Of a DNA stretch of 63,987 nt, positions 48,061-57,610 are shown in pieces. This DNA is from Gammaproteobacteria bacterium (GTDB lineage: Bacteria; Pseudomonadota; Gammaproteobacteria; SZUA-229). Under the pieces are notes generated by a model. That model ran no database searches and was not told where the DNA came from. It worked only from the letters and a program-made list of their open reading frames with translations. Position numbers and translations under genes: made by a program. Every line of letters begins with the position of its first letter. Position 1 is the first letter of the stretch. The stretch spans positions 1-63,987 of the forward strand of contig JAOULC010000018.1 of NCBI GenBank assembly GCA_029882215.1. Direction: 5' to 3'.

Positions 48061-49074
48061 ATGACTGATAAAACAATTAAAACAGTTGCTGTCTATGGTG
48101 CCGGATCCTGGGGCACGGCGCTTGCTTTGCAGCTGGCACGAGCCGGCAGCAAAGTCTTGCTGTGGGATATTGATAGCGAGCTGCTGGAAAATATGCAGCG
48201 TGACGGGATTAATCATCGCTACATTCCAAATGTAAAATTACATGAAAATATAACGATAGAAGCCGACCTTGAGACAGTGTGCCGCGCAGCAGATTTAAAC
48301 CTGCTGGTGATACCAAGTCATGTTTATCGTCAGTTCTTAAGCCAGCTAAAACCTCTTTTAACTGAGAAAAGTAAAGTTGCATGGGCAAGCAAAGGACTGG
48401 AGCCTGACAGTGGTTTGTTGTTGCATCAGGTGATTGCTGAGGTTATTCCGCAGGTAACACAAAAAGCGGTGATTTCAGGCCCAACCTTCGCGGTTGAAGT
48501 GGCTGAAAATTTACCCACAGCTGTTACCGTTGCTGCAAAAGATGAGGGCTTTGCACTGGAAGTGGCAAAATATTTGCACTCCGATAACTTCCGGGCGTAT
48601 ACCAGTCATGACATTATCGGGGTAGAGTTAGGCGGCGCGTTAAAAAATGTTCTGGCCATTGCTACCGGTTTATCTGACGGGCTGGGCTTTGGTGCAAATT
48701 CCAGAGCGGCATTAGTGACCCGCGGACTGGCTGAAATTATGCGACTGGGTCTGCGTCTGGGTGGTGAAAAAGAAACTTTTATGGGGCTGGCTGGGCTGGG
48801 AGATTTGGTGTTAACCTGCACCGATGACAAGTCACGTAACCGTCGTATGGGTTTAAATCTGGCATCAGGTCTAACAGCAGAAGAATCAAAAGAAAAAATT
48901 GGCCAGGCGGTTGAAGGTGTACGTACAGCTAGAGAAGCGCATTTGATGGCAGTGAGGTATGAAATAGACTGTCCGATTATCGAACAGGTCTATAAAATTC
49001 TTTATCACAATATGAAGCCACAGGAAGTTGTTCACGACCTTTTGTCTCGAGATTTACGCTCTGAATCTAACTGA
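48061..49074 (+). CDS. gpsA: Glycerol-3-phosphate dehydrogenase [NAD(P)+]
   Basis: GpsA reduces dihydroxyacetone phosphate to sn-glycerol-3-phosphate for phospholipids. The 337-residue protein has the nucleotide-binding GAGSWGTALA, the KGLEPDSG and SGPTFAVEV loops, the catalytic-lysine region GALKNVLAIATG and GLAGLGDLVLTC. The start directly follows the secB stop (TAA ATG). Confidence 0.98.
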   Translation: MTDKTIKTVAVYGAGSWGTALALQLARAGSKVLLWDIDSELLENMQRDGINHRYIPNVKLHENITIEADLETVCRAADLNLLVIPSHVYRQFLSQLKPLLTEKSKVAWASKGLEPDSGLLLHQVIAEVIPQVTQKAVISGPTFAVEVAENLPTAVTVAAKDEGFALEVAKYLHSDNFRAYTSHDIIGVELGGALKNVLAIATGLSDGLGFGANSRAALVTRGLAEIMRLGLRLGGEKETFMGLAGLGDLVLTCTDDKSRNRRMGLNLASGLTAEESKEKIGQAVEGVRTAREAHLMAVRYEIDCPIIEQVYKILYHNMKPQEVVHDLLSRDLRSESN

Positions 49075-49084
49075 GTGTTCGGCT

Positions 49085-49636
49085 TTAAAAACCATAACCA
49101 AACTTAGCGCCAAAAAAGGTGGCGCTGGTATGGGGTAAAAACACACCATCAAAAGCATGGTATCGAATATAGGTCTTGAGATAGGCATTATCATCAATCT
49201 TGAAGGTAAGTCCGCTGGCAAAACTAAAATCTACCTGATTTTGTTGTTCGCCATAGACCGTTACAGTGCCTTTCTCATCACCACCACTGATAATATATTC
49301 TCCCAGATCAAAACCAAACTCAAAATTCAGACCGATGTTTCTGATGAACAGATAGTCAGCGCCAAAAATGGCGTGTATTGCCGTAAAGGCATCATTTTGC
49401 TGCGGTAAATTAACGTACACAAGGCCGGCCCCGAAGTAAGGCGCTAAGCGCTGTGCGGACCGGTATGGATAGGAAATAAACTGAAAGCCGTTTAAATCAG
49501 AAACCTCGTCGGTTTCACTAATCAGCTCGATATAGTTTTTATGTGTGGACGAGTCAGTGCCCGATGCAATAGCGCTATTGCAGGTAAAAAGTAACAGCAG
49601 TACAAACAGTTTTGTCAGAGCAGTTTTATTAATCAC
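49085..49636 (-). CDS. Small outer-membrane beta-barrel protein
   Basis: The 183-residue protein has a signal peptide (cleavage near NSAIA), about eight amphipathic beta strands rich in Gly and aromatics (YFGAGLVYVNLP, IFGADYLFIRNIGLNFEFGFDLGEY split across strands) and a terminal phenylalanine (AKFGYGF). It resembles OmpA-type or OmpW-type small barrels. Function is unknown. It is inserted between gpsA and trmL, on the minus strand, where E. coli has cysE. Confidence 0.75.
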   Translation of the reverse strand: MINKTALTKLFVLLLLFTCNSAIASGTDSSTHKNYIELISETDEVSDLNGFQFISYPYRSAQRLAPYFGAGLVYVNLPQQNDAFTAIHAIFGADYLFIRNIGLNFEFGFDLGEYIISGGDEKGTVTVYGEQQNQVDFSFASGLTFKIDDNAYLKTYIRYHAFDGVFLPHTSATFFGAKFGYGF

Positions 49637-49655
49637 TTATTGTCTCATGGTTAAG

Positions 49656-50120
49656 TTAAGAAGCACCTTCAAAATTCAGTTGTCGCCAGGATTCATAAAT
49701 CATGACCGCAACAGAATTCGATAGATTCATACTACGAGACTCAGCCAGCATCGGCAAACGTAAAATGTGAGCCGGTTCCAGGGCTTGTAAAAAATCTTTT
49801 GGCAGACCGCGCGTTTCAGGACCAAATAATAAAATATCGTCTTTATGAAACTGCATGTCTGAGGGCCGGGTTTTGCCATGCGTAGAGCAGGCAAACAGTC
49901 GTCTATATTTGTTATTTTCGAGAAAATCTTCTAAAGAATCATAGTGCGAAATGTTGGTCCATTCATGGTAGTCGAGGCCGGCTCTGCGCATTCTCTTATC
50001 ACTGAGTTCAAAGCCTAAGGGGTGAATAAGGTGTAGCTGATAACCCGTATTGGCACACAAACGAATGATATTACCGGTATTGGGTGGAATTTCGGGTTCA
50101 AACAGGGCGATATGTAGCAT
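49656..50120 (-). CDS. trmL: tRNA (cytidine/uridine-34-2'-O)-methyltransferase TrmL
   Basis: TrmL methylates the ribose of position 34 in tRNA-Leu. The 154-residue SPOUT protein shows the three motifs [24 protein letters not shown] and [15 protein letters not shown] 50120 is chosen because [16 protein letters not shown] matches the family start and length (E. coli 157); an upstream frame to 50183 would add 21 unrelated residues. Confidence 0.96.
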   Translation of the reverse strand: MLHIALFEPEIPPNTGNIIRLCANTGYQLHLIHPLGFELSDKRMRRAGLDYHEWTNISHYDSLEDFLENNKYRRLFACSTHGKTRPSDMQFHKDDILLFGPETRGLPKDFLQALEPAHILRLPMLAESRSMNLSNSVAVMIYESWRQLNFEGAS

Positions 50121-50247
50121 ATTGACAGGTTTTCTTATGACGGGCTGTAGGTATTGGTGTAAATTAGCGCTATTGTAAATCATTTGCGGGCGAGTGGTTT
50201 ATCTTTACTGAGGAACGGCAGGTAAAAGAGTAAATTACAGAGGTTTC

Positions 50248-51609
50248 ATGTACTTAAAGCATTTTGGTTTAGAACGCTCACCTTATAAGATAACGCCAGA
50301 TACCAGCCTGTTTTATGAGGGAGGCAATCGCGGTGCCGCGCTGGAAGCGATTAAATATTCGATTTTACAAGGCGAAGGCATTATTAAAGTGGTGGGCGAG
50401 GTTGGCAGTGGCAAAACCATGCTCTGTCGTATGCTCGAAGTACGCCTGCCTGATTATGTTGAGATTGTCTACCTGGCCAATCCCAGCTTATCCCCTGAAA
50501 AAATTCTGCATGTCATAGCAATGGAAATGAAGCTGCCTGTAGCTCAGGACGATGACAAGGCTAAAGTGATGCAAATGCTGCAAGACTACCTCTTAGAGAT
50601 ACATGCTAAAGGCCGTCAGGTTGTGGTCTTTGTAGAAGAGGCGCAGGGCATGCCACTAGAGACACTGGAAGAGATCCGGCTATTAACAAATCTTGAGACA
50701 GGCCAGTTTAAAATGCTGCAAATCGTGCTTTTTGGTCAGCCAGAGTTGGATGAAAATCTTGGCAAAAGGCAAATTCGGCAACTAAAAGAACGGATATCAC
50801 ACCACCTGTCGCTGGATACTTTTGACAAGAAGGACATCCAGAGTTATCTGAATTTTCGCTTACGCGCCGCTGGCTTTAAAGGGGCTGACCTGTTCAGCCA
50901 GAAACTGGCCGGAATGATCGCAAAGTACTCAAAGGGATTAACCCGAAGAATCAATATTCTGGCAGACAAGGCACTGCTGGCAGCATTTGCTGATAATAGC
51001 GAAGAAATAAAACCAAAGTATATAAAACTAGCGGCGAAAGATAGTCAGTATATCGCACTGGAACTTCCTGTCTGGGCAAAAGTAGGAGTAGTTCTGATGG
51101 TTATGGCAATGCTGATGAGCCTGGGCTGGGTGGTGCGAGGTTTTGAGATAGAGCAGAAGATAGAGAGTAATACTCAAGTAATCAGTGATAAAAATGATGC
51201 AAGTGACGGAAATAAAAGTAATTTATCCCTGCGGTTTAATGGAAAAGAGCAGGTTGCCAGTCTAAACTCAGAAGCTATGAGCCTTTTATTGCAAAAAAGG
51301 CTTAAAAGAACGGCTTTGTGGTTACGGGATAATGCAGAGAGTCGGTATTCTATACAACTCCTGTTACTTGATGAAACAAGAATGACAGCTCTGGATTCAT
51401 TTTTAAAGAGGATGAAAGAACAGGGGTTGATTGAAGATACCTATGTCTATCTGGTTACGAAAAACAACCAGCTGGTTTATGGCGTCTTATATGGCGGCTT
51501 TAGACAATACAGTGATGCGATAAAGGCGATCAGTAAACTCAGCCAAGTGCTGAAAGTGAATAAACCGTTTGTAAGAGATATGCAAAGTATATCAACAGAA
51601 TATATCTGA
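50248..51609 (+). CDS. mshM: MshM-like AAA ATPase with C-terminal SPOR-like domain
   Basis: The 453-residue protein belongs to the ExeA/MshM family: start MYLKHFGLERSPYKITPD, Walker A GEVGSGKT at 50-57, Walker B VVFVEEAQ near 127-134, and an AAA helical region to about 265. A membrane helix follows (about 274-296), then a periplasmic domain whose last 95 residues (YSIQLLLLDE ... LVYGVLYGGFRQYSDAIKAI) look like a SPOR peptidoglycan-binding domain. ExeA-type proteins help assemble secretins through peptidoglycan. First gene of the pilus operon, 63 bases after the trmL-side start region. Confidence 0.88.
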   Translation: MYLKHFGLERSPYKITPDTSLFYEGGNRGAALEAIKYSILQGEGIIKVVGEVGSGKTMLCRMLEVRLPDYVEIVYLANPSLSPEKILHVIAMEMKLPVAQDDDKAKVMQMLQDYLLEIHAKGRQVVVFVEEAQGMPLETLEEIRLLTNLETGQFKMLQIVLFGQPELDENLGKRQIRQLKERISHHLSLDTFDKKDIQSYLNFRLRAAGFKGADLFSQKLAGMIAKYSKGLTRRINILADKALLAAFADNSEEIKPKYIKLAAKDSQYIALELPVWAKVGVVLMVMAMLMSLGWVVRGFEIEQKIESNTQVISDKNDASDGNKSNLSLRFNGKEQVASLNSEAMSLLLQKRLKRTALWLRDNAESRYSIQLLLLDETRMTALDSFLKRMKEQGLIEDTYVYLVTKNNQLVYGVLYGGFRQYSDAIKAISKLSQVLKVNKPFVRDMQSISTEYI

Positions 51610-51629
51610 GTGATGAGATAACAAAAATA

Positions 51630-53216
51630 ATGATGAATAAGCTGATAATAATCATAATGCTAACGGTCTTAATGAGTGCATGCGCGCCATCGAAATCACC
51701 GGTTAATGTAAAAGGCCATATTAATAAGCAGGTCATCAAGCCCGTACAGGATAATATACCCGAGCTTGTAAACGAGGCGCCGGTATTACCGCCACCGCGT
51801 ATGACGGCAAAAACTGAAACTTATACCGTTGTGGTTAATGATGTGGATGTTTCTTCATTGTTGTTTGCTCTGGCTCGGGACGCAAAGTTAAATGTCGATA
51901 TCTTTCAGAATATCAATGGCAAAGTGACACTAAATGCGATTGATCAGACATTACCACAAATCTTAGACAGGATAGCTGAGCAGTCGGATATCCGCTACAA
52001 AGTAATGGATGGACTACTGGTCATTCGCCCGGACCTGCCGTTCTTCAAAACGTATAAAATAGAATATGTGAATATTGACCGCCAGACGAAAAGTCAGAAC
52101 CTTATTTCAACCCAGATTGCCTCGGCAGGTTCAGCAGGTAAATCCGGCAATGCGGGCAGTAGCGGAAATAACTCCCTGACCTCGGTTGAAAGTGAAACCA
52201 ATAATGCGTTCTGGAAAACACTGACCAGCAACCTTTCAAAGTTCATTGAACAGGAAGATAGTGAAGGTAATAAAGAAGACGCGGCTCTTTCAAAAAATAT
52301 TCTAGTGAATAAAGAAGCGGGTTTTATCACAATAAAAGCCAGTGAAAAAGAACACAACAAAATACAGGCTTATATTGACCTGGTATTAAACAGTGCGAAA
52401 AGACAGGTTCTGATAGAAGCAACAATAGCTGAGGTAAGTCTGAGTGATAAGTTTCAGTCCGGAATAGACTGGAGTACGGTCAGCAATAGCGGCAACACAA
52501 ACTTCAGCCAGAACTTAACAGGGGCAAATCTGGGTAGTGCGCCATTTTTTACTGCAACATATAACAGCAGTTCATTAACAGCGTCAGTAAAAATGCTGGA
52601 AGAGTTCGGAAAAGTGAAAGTATTATCAACGCCGAAAGTAATGGCTATTAATAATCAGACCGCTATTTTAAAAGTGGTTGATAACCGTGTGTACTTCTCT
52701 ATCGGTGTGGATGCAACCACAGACAGCAACAGTAATACAACGAAAACCTTCACCACAGAGATCCATACTGTGCCTGTAGGAATTGTTATGCAGGTGACGC
52801 CTTATGTCAGCGCTAAAGACGAAGTTACATTAAATATCAGACCGACAATATCAAGAATCATTAATTTTGTTGAGGATCCAAATCCTGAGTTAGCGAGAGA
52901 AAATGTCATCAGTGAAGTGCCTGAAATACAGGTCAGAGAAGTCGAATCGATACTTAAGGTTAACAGCGGTGATGTGGCTGTTATCGGTGGATTAATGCAG
53001 GATACCGTAGATGAAAGTGACTCGACAGTACCGTTTCTTGCCGCCATACCTATAATCGGCCAGCTATTTAATTATTCGGATGACAGTCATACTAAAACAG
53101 AGCTGGTTATTTTTATCCGGCCTAAAGTCATAAAACATGCGGATATAAATACTGACCTTGCTGACTTCAAGTCGCACCTTCCACAGTTTGAAAGCGAAAC
53201 AGACAGGGCAAGGTAA
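51630..53216 (+). CDS. mshL: MSHA-type secretin MshL
   Basis: The 528-residue outer-membrane secretin starts with a lipoprotein signal (LMSACAPSK, lipidated Cys about 18). It has a secretin/TonB short N-terminal domain (about 60-140), a Gly/Ser-rich linker and a C-terminal secretin domain (about 255-510) containing RQVLIEATIAEVSLSD, VKVLSTPKVMAINNQTA and VAVIGGLMQDT. It forms the pilus exit channel. It starts 20 bases after mshM. Confidence 0.93.
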   Translation: MMNKLIIIIMLTVLMSACAPSKSPVNVKGHINKQVIKPVQDNIPELVNEAPVLPPPRMTAKTETYTVVVNDVDVSSLLFALARDAKLNVDIFQNINGKVTLNAIDQTLPQILDRIAEQSDIRYKVMDGLLVIRPDLPFFKTYKIEYVNIDRQTKSQNLISTQIASAGSAGKSGNAGSSGNNSLTSVESETNNAFWKTLTSNLSKFIEQEDSEGNKEDAALSKNILVNKEAGFITIKASEKEHNKIQAYIDLVLNSAKRQVLIEATIAEVSLSDKFQSGIDWSTVSNSGNTNFSQNLTGANLGSAPFFTATYNSSSLTASVKMLEEFGKVKVLSTPKVMAINNQTAILKVVDNRVYFSIGVDATTDSNSNTTKTFTTEIHTVPVGIVMQVTPYVSAKDEVTLNIRPTISRIINFVEDPNPELARENVISEVPEIQVREVESILKVNSGDVAVIGGLMQDTVDESDSTVPFLAAIPIIGQLFNYSDDSHTKTELVIFIRPKVIKHADINTDLADFKSHLPQFESETDRAR

Positions 53217-53218
53217 GG

Positions 53219-54655
53219 ATGAGTCTGTTACTAGATGCACTAAAAAAAGCGGCGGAAGAAAAGGAAAAAAAAGATTCCGATAAGCAGGATAATGCTTCCA
53301 CCGAGCAAAAGGAAGAAGTGTATACACATGAAGTTGATGAAGGCTTTTTACTAGATGAGCGGGTTTCAGCTGCTGGCGATAATAAAACGGTTGCTATTGA
53401 GGAGCCTGCAGAAGAAGTCTTTGATCTGGAGTTGCCGGAAGATGTTCCTATAACGGACGATTACCCTGTAACAGAAGACAGTCCTGCAACAGAAGATTAC
53501 TCTGTAACAGAACACTCTTTAGCAGATGACAGCTCTGTAACAAAAGATTTAGCAGAAACTGAAACTGTTGTAGATAAGAGCACAGAGAAAGAAGCAGCAA
53601 AGCATGAGGAGATGCCAAAGACGGCATTAACAGATGCGGTTGTTAGAAAAACAGAAAAAAAAGAGAGCAGTCAGGTGCAGGCTGAACATGACCTGACTAG
53701 CTATGATCATAAAGATGCAAGAAAAATTCTCGAAGTGACACAGAAACGCTATCGAAATAATCAGCGAATAGCCTATTACGGAATGTATGTATTTGCCACT
53801 ATTTTATTTTTTACCGGTAGCTATTTGTATTATACGGCCGAGGTGCTGGATAACTCTGACAAGCCTGTTTTTAAAACAAAAAACAAAATAGCTTCGCAAC
53901 CGAAAACTGAAATAGAAAAGAAAATCGAAGAGCAGGTATTAATTGCTAAAGCAAAGCTTGCAGTAGTGGATGACAGCGAAGAAAAAAATGTCACAATGGC
54001 GGTTGTTCCTAAAGCAAAAAAATTAATAAAACCGGTTAAGATAGAACAGTCAATTACAATTACAAGTCAAAAGAGAGAAGACCCTCTTTCACTGATACTG
54101 CAGAGAGCCTACAAATATTATCAGTCCGCTGAATACAAACAGTCTGACGAATTATATCAGGCAGTGTTGTTGCGTGATGAAAAACAGAAAGATGCATTAT
54201 TAGGCCGGGCTGCCATTGCCGTGGTGAATAAAGACTATGCGTTGGCAAGACGGTTTTATCAGCAGCTACTTCACTATTTTCCCAGAGATAGTATTGCCAG
54301 TTCAGCATTAGTTGATCTTAATCGTCAGGAAGTGACCTCGGCGAATGAGAGTCAGCTAAATATTTTGTTAGAAGATAATCCTAAAGCCGCTCATGTTTAT
54401 TTCAGTCTGGGTTTGCTATACGCAAAGCAGCAGCGTGTAAAAGAATCACAACAGGCATTCTTTGAAGCGTATGCACTCGATAAAAAAGCAGATTATGCCT
54501 ATAACCTGGCGGTGATGCTGGATAAGCTGGGACAGACTAAAGCGGCACTCAGCTATTACCGTCTGGCATCAACATTATCGGACAAACATGCATCAAATTT
54601 CAATGAAAAATTTGCGCTGGAACGCATAGCTCAGCTGGAGATGGGTAATGAGTAA
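53219..54655 (+). CDS. mshN: MshN-like TPR protein
   Basis: The 478-residue protein starts MSLLLDALKKAAEEKEKK, a typical N-terminus of pilus/secretion assembly proteins of this class. An acidic linker rich in Asp/Glu/Thr (about 40-145), one membrane helix (about 184-206) and periplasmic TPR repeats (about 290-470, for example YYQSAEYKQSDELYQAVL, AHVYFSLGLLYAKQQR) follow. It links the cytoplasmic ATPase to periplasmic parts. Its end overlaps mshE by 8 bases. The acidic linker contains short tandem 18-base repeats (53462-53548). Confidence 0.82.
   Translation: MSLLLDALKKAAEEKEKKDSDKQDNASTEQKEEVYTHEVDEGFLLDERVSAAGDNKTVAIEEPAEEVFDLELPEDVPITDDYPVTEDSPATEDYSVTEHSLADDSSVTKDLAETETVVDKSTEKEAAKHEEMPKTALTDAVVRKTEKKESSQVQAEHDLTSYDHKDARKILEVTQKRYRNNQRIAYYGMYVFATILFFTGSYLYYTAEVLDNSDKPVFKTKNKIASQPKTEIEKKIEEQVLIAKAKLAVVDDSEEKNVTMAVVPKAKKLIKPVKIEQSITITSQKREDPLSLILQRAYKYYQSAEYKQSDELYQAVLLRDEKQKDALLGRAAIAVVNKDYALARRFYQQLLHYFPRDSIASSALVDLNRQEVTSANESQLNILLEDNPKAAHVYFSLGLLYAKQQRVKESQQAFFEAYALDKKADYAYNLAVMLDKLGQTKAALSYYRLASTLSDKHASNFNEKFALERIAQLEMGNE
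53462..53548 (+). repeat. Five 15-18-base tandem repeats in the mshN acidic linker
   Basis: Units read YPVTED, SPATED, YSVTEH, SLADD and SSVTKD: four 18-base units and one of 15, in frame. They lie in a low-complexity acidic linker and suggest expansion by replication slippage without frame loss. Confidence 0.75.
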
Positions 54656-56393
54656 TGGCGAGCAGCTGGAAGTAAGCGAGGCAGAAAGACGCTCTGCACC
54701 ATTAGTAAAGCAAAAGCGTCTGGGTGATGTATTAATCGACAAGGGTCTGATCACGTTAGACCAGTTGAAAATCGCTTTAACAGAACAAAAAACAAATAAT
54801 ATACCGATTGGTAAGATGCTGGCGGCATTAGGCTTTGTGACAGAGTCGGTGATTCGTGATGTCTTAGGTGAAACGCTGGGACATGAGTCAGTTGATCTGT
54901 CACAAATTGTACCGGACCCGGAGGCACTTGCGCTGGTGACAAAAGATCTGGCGATTCAGTTACAACTAATACCACTATTGTATTTTAAAGACACCGAAGA
55001 GCTAACGGTTGCGATGACCGATACGATGGATCTGGTAGCGCTGGACCGCTTACGGGCTGTGGTAGGTGTCAATGTCGAAATCAAAGCGAACCTTGCGGTC
55101 GAATCTGAAATACAGTCTGCAATTGATAAGTTTTATGGTTATGAGCTGTCTGTCGATGGCATATTAAATGAATTAGAAACCGGTGTTATTGATTTAAAAA
55201 GTCTGCAAACTGGAGATACAGAGTACAGCCAGCCGATTGTACGCCTGATGAATGCGATTCTTGCTGATGCGGTTAAGTCAGGGGCATCGGATATTCATAT
55301 CGAGCCGGAGGAAGGGTTTATCCGGGTTCGCTACCGGATTGACGGAGTGCTGCGACAAATTCGCAGTCTGCATCGTAAATTTCTTTCCGCGATCGTGGTG
55401 CGGATAAAGGTCATGGCGGATATGAATATCGCCGATACCCGTATCGCACAGGATGGCCGTATATCACTGGGCATCAGTGGCCGCAGTATCGACTTCAGGG
55501 TTTCTTCGCAGCCGACTACCTGGGGAGAGAATCTTGTGCTGCGTGTTCTCGACCGGCAGAAAGGCATCGTCGAAATGAAAAATATGGGCCTGCGTGACGA
55601 TATGTTAATGCGGCTACAGATTATGATGTCACGGCCGGAAGGAATACTGCTGGTTACAGGCCCAACAGGTAGCGGAAAAACAACAACACTGTATTCAATG
55701 ATTACGGAAATTAACAGCCCTGATATTAATATCATGACACTTGAAGATCCGGTTGAATATCCGTTACCAATGATCAGACAGACATCGGTTAATGAAGCCG
55801 CTAAACTCGATTTTGCAACCGGTATCCGTTCAATGATGCGACAGGATCCCGATGTCATATTAATTGGTGAGATTCGAGATCAGGATACCGCAGAGATGGC
55901 GATGCGAGCGGCAATGACAGGTCATAAAGTGTTTTCAACACTGCATACAAACTCAGCTATCGGTATATTTCCCCGCTTAATGGATATCGGAATATCGGCA
56001 GAAATACTGGCTGGTAATATCATCGGTGTAGTCTCGCAAAGATTAGTACGACAGTTATGCGATCAGTGCAAAAAAGCAAAAACCGTGGACGCAACGGAAA
56101 GACAGTTACTTGGCTTTGCTGCTGAGATAGAAACAATATATGAGGCGGAAGGCTGCAGTAGCTGTAACTATATCGGCTATAAGGGCCGATTTGCCCTGAT
56201 GGAAGTGTTAAGGATGGATGTTGATCTTGACGAAATGATTGTGAATAAAAAGAGCATGAATGAGTTCAGACAGGCGGCGATTGATAAAGGCTTTGTGAGT
56301 ATTCAGGATGATGCGGCCAGGTGGGTCGCCGACGGGCGCACGAGTATTGACGAAGTCACGCGCGTAATAGACTTCACTGGTCGTCTGATATAG
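54648..56393 (+). CDS. mshE: Pilus extension ATPase MshE with c-di-GMP-binding motifs
   Basis: The 581-residue GspE/PilB-family ATPase has an N-terminal MshEN domain with two tandem RLGxxL-type motifs (KRLGDVLIDKGLITLDQLKIAL from residue 23, and PIGKMLAALGFVTESVIRDVL from 53), the c-di-GMP-binding element described for Vibrio MshE. Walker A GPTGSGKT is at 338-345, Walker B ILIGEIRD near 405, the His box follows, and a zinc site uses Cys471, Cys474, Cys503 and Cys506. It powers pilin polymerisation, probably gated by c-di-GMP. It overlaps mshN by 8 bases and precedes mshG by 4 bases. Confidence 0.95.
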   Translation: MSNGEQLEVSEAERRSAPLVKQKRLGDVLIDKGLITLDQLKIALTEQKTNNIPIGKMLAALGFVTESVIRDVLGETLGHESVDLSQIVPDPEALALVTKDLAIQLQLIPLLYFKDTEELTVAMTDTMDLVALDRLRAVVGVNVEIKANLAVESEIQSAIDKFYGYELSVDGILNELETGVIDLKSLQTGDTEYSQPIVRLMNAILADAVKSGASDIHIEPEEGFIRVRYRIDGVLRQIRSLHRKFLSAIVVRIKVMADMNIADTRIAQDGRISLGISGRSIDFRVSSQPTTWGENLVLRVLDRQKGIVEMKNMGLRDDMLMRLQIMMSRPEGILLVTGPTGSGKTTTLYSMITEINSPDINIMTLEDPVEYPLPMIRQTSVNEAAKLDFATGIRSMMRQDPDVILIGEIRDQDTAEMAMRAAMTGHKVFSTLHTNSAIGIFPRLMDIGISAEILAGNIIGVVSQRLVRQLCDQCKKAKTVDATERQLLGFAAEIETIYEAEGCSSCNYIGYKGRFALMEVLRMDVDLDEMIVNKKSMNEFRQAAIDKGFVSIQDDAARWVADGRTSIDEVTRVIDFTGRLI

Positions 56394-56397
56394 ACCG

Positions 56398-57606
56398 ATG
56401 GCAAATTTCAAATACAAATCTATAGACGAAGAGGGGCAGCGGGTAAACGGCACGATTGTGGCCGATAATATTGAAGACTTAGATCTGCAATTAAGAAAGG
56501 TCAAGCTTGAACTTATCTCTGCAAAGCAAATAGATGAAAATACATTTTTAAAATCGACAGGAATCCGTGCGCTGTCGAGAAAAGAAAAGATAATCTTTAC
56601 ATTTCAGCTCGGCCAGTTACTCAATGCCGGTGTGCCGTTGCTGGAAGGACTGGCTGATTTAAGAGACAGCTTTCCCGAAGTTCATATACAGGCATTATTG
56701 TCAGCGTTACTCGAATCAATCGAAGGTGGTGAAAGCCTTTCAGTGGCAATGAATAAATTCCCAGCATCATTTGATAGTGTATATGTAAACCTGATAGAGG
56801 TTGGCGAACAGAGTGGTGAACTTGATAAAGTGCTGCAAGAACTGGAAGAAATGCTCAAATGGCAGGATGAGCTGCGCGCACAAACAAAGCAGATCATAAT
56901 GTATCCGGCGATTATCGGTGGCATTATGATACTTGCTTTTGTAGTGCTAATGATTTCTGTCGTGCCACAAATGCTGTCTTTTATGAGTCAGTTTGACAGC
57001 GAGTTACCGTTCTACACGGTTGCTTTACTGGCGGTTTCAGATTTCATGCAAAACTACTGGTATGTTGTACTGATTATGCCGGCAATCGTTATAGTAGCCG
57101 TAAAATATGCAGCGCATAAGTCTTACAGTTTTCGATATATACTTGATAAATACAAGCTTAAGCTATGGTTAGTCGGCCCAATTATGCAGAAAATAAAACT
57201 GGCCAGATTCAGCAATAATTTTGCACTAATGTATAAAGCGGGCATTACGGTACTTGAGTCGTTAAAAGTCAGTAAAGGACTACTTGGTAATGTTGTGCTG
57301 GAACAGGCAATTGATGAAGCACATGAGAAAATATCTGAAGGAGAAATGATATCTGTTGCAATTGCGAATACAAATGTATTCCCGCCATTGGTGGTAAGAA
57401 TGTTTAAGATTGGTGAAACCAGTGGTGAGCTGGATGTATCACTGAAGAATGTAAAATATTATTTCGATCGTGAAGTTAAAGAAGCACTGGCTACCATAGA
57501 GCCTGTATTGCAACCGGCGCTGATATTATTTCTGGCACTGATCCTTATCTGGATACTGGCCGCTGTATTTGGGCCTATTTACGACACAATCGGAACATTA
57601 AGGTAG
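56398..57606 (+). CDS. mshG: Inner-membrane platform protein MshG (GspF/PilC-like)
   Basis: The 402-residue protein has two GspF domains (FTFQLGQLLNAGVPLLEGL at about 62-80, and ARFSNNFALMYKAGITVLESL at 264-284), each with the following GEQSGELD / GETSGELD motif. Three membrane helices lie at about 172-192, 218-236 and 375-397. It is the pilus assembly platform on which MshE acts. Confidence 0.95.
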   Translation: MANFKYKSIDEEGQRVNGTIVADNIEDLDLQLRKVKLELISAKQIDENTFLKSTGIRALSRKEKIIFTFQLGQLLNAGVPLLEGLADLRDSFPEVHIQALLSALLESIEGGESLSVAMNKFPASFDSVYVNLIEVGEQSGELDKVLQELEEMLKWQDELRAQTKQIIMYPAIIGGIMILAFVVLMISVVPQMLSFMSQFDSELPFYTVALLAVSDFMQNYWYVVLIMPAIVIVAVKYAAHKSYSFRYILDKYKLKLWLVGPIMQKIKLARFSNNFALMYKAGITVLESLKVSKGLLGNVVLEQAIDEAHEKISEGEMISVAIANTNVFPPLVVRMFKIGETSGELDVSLKNVKYYFDREVKEALATIEPVLQPALILFLALILIWILAAVFGPIYDTIGTLR

Positions 57607-57610
57607 TTAT

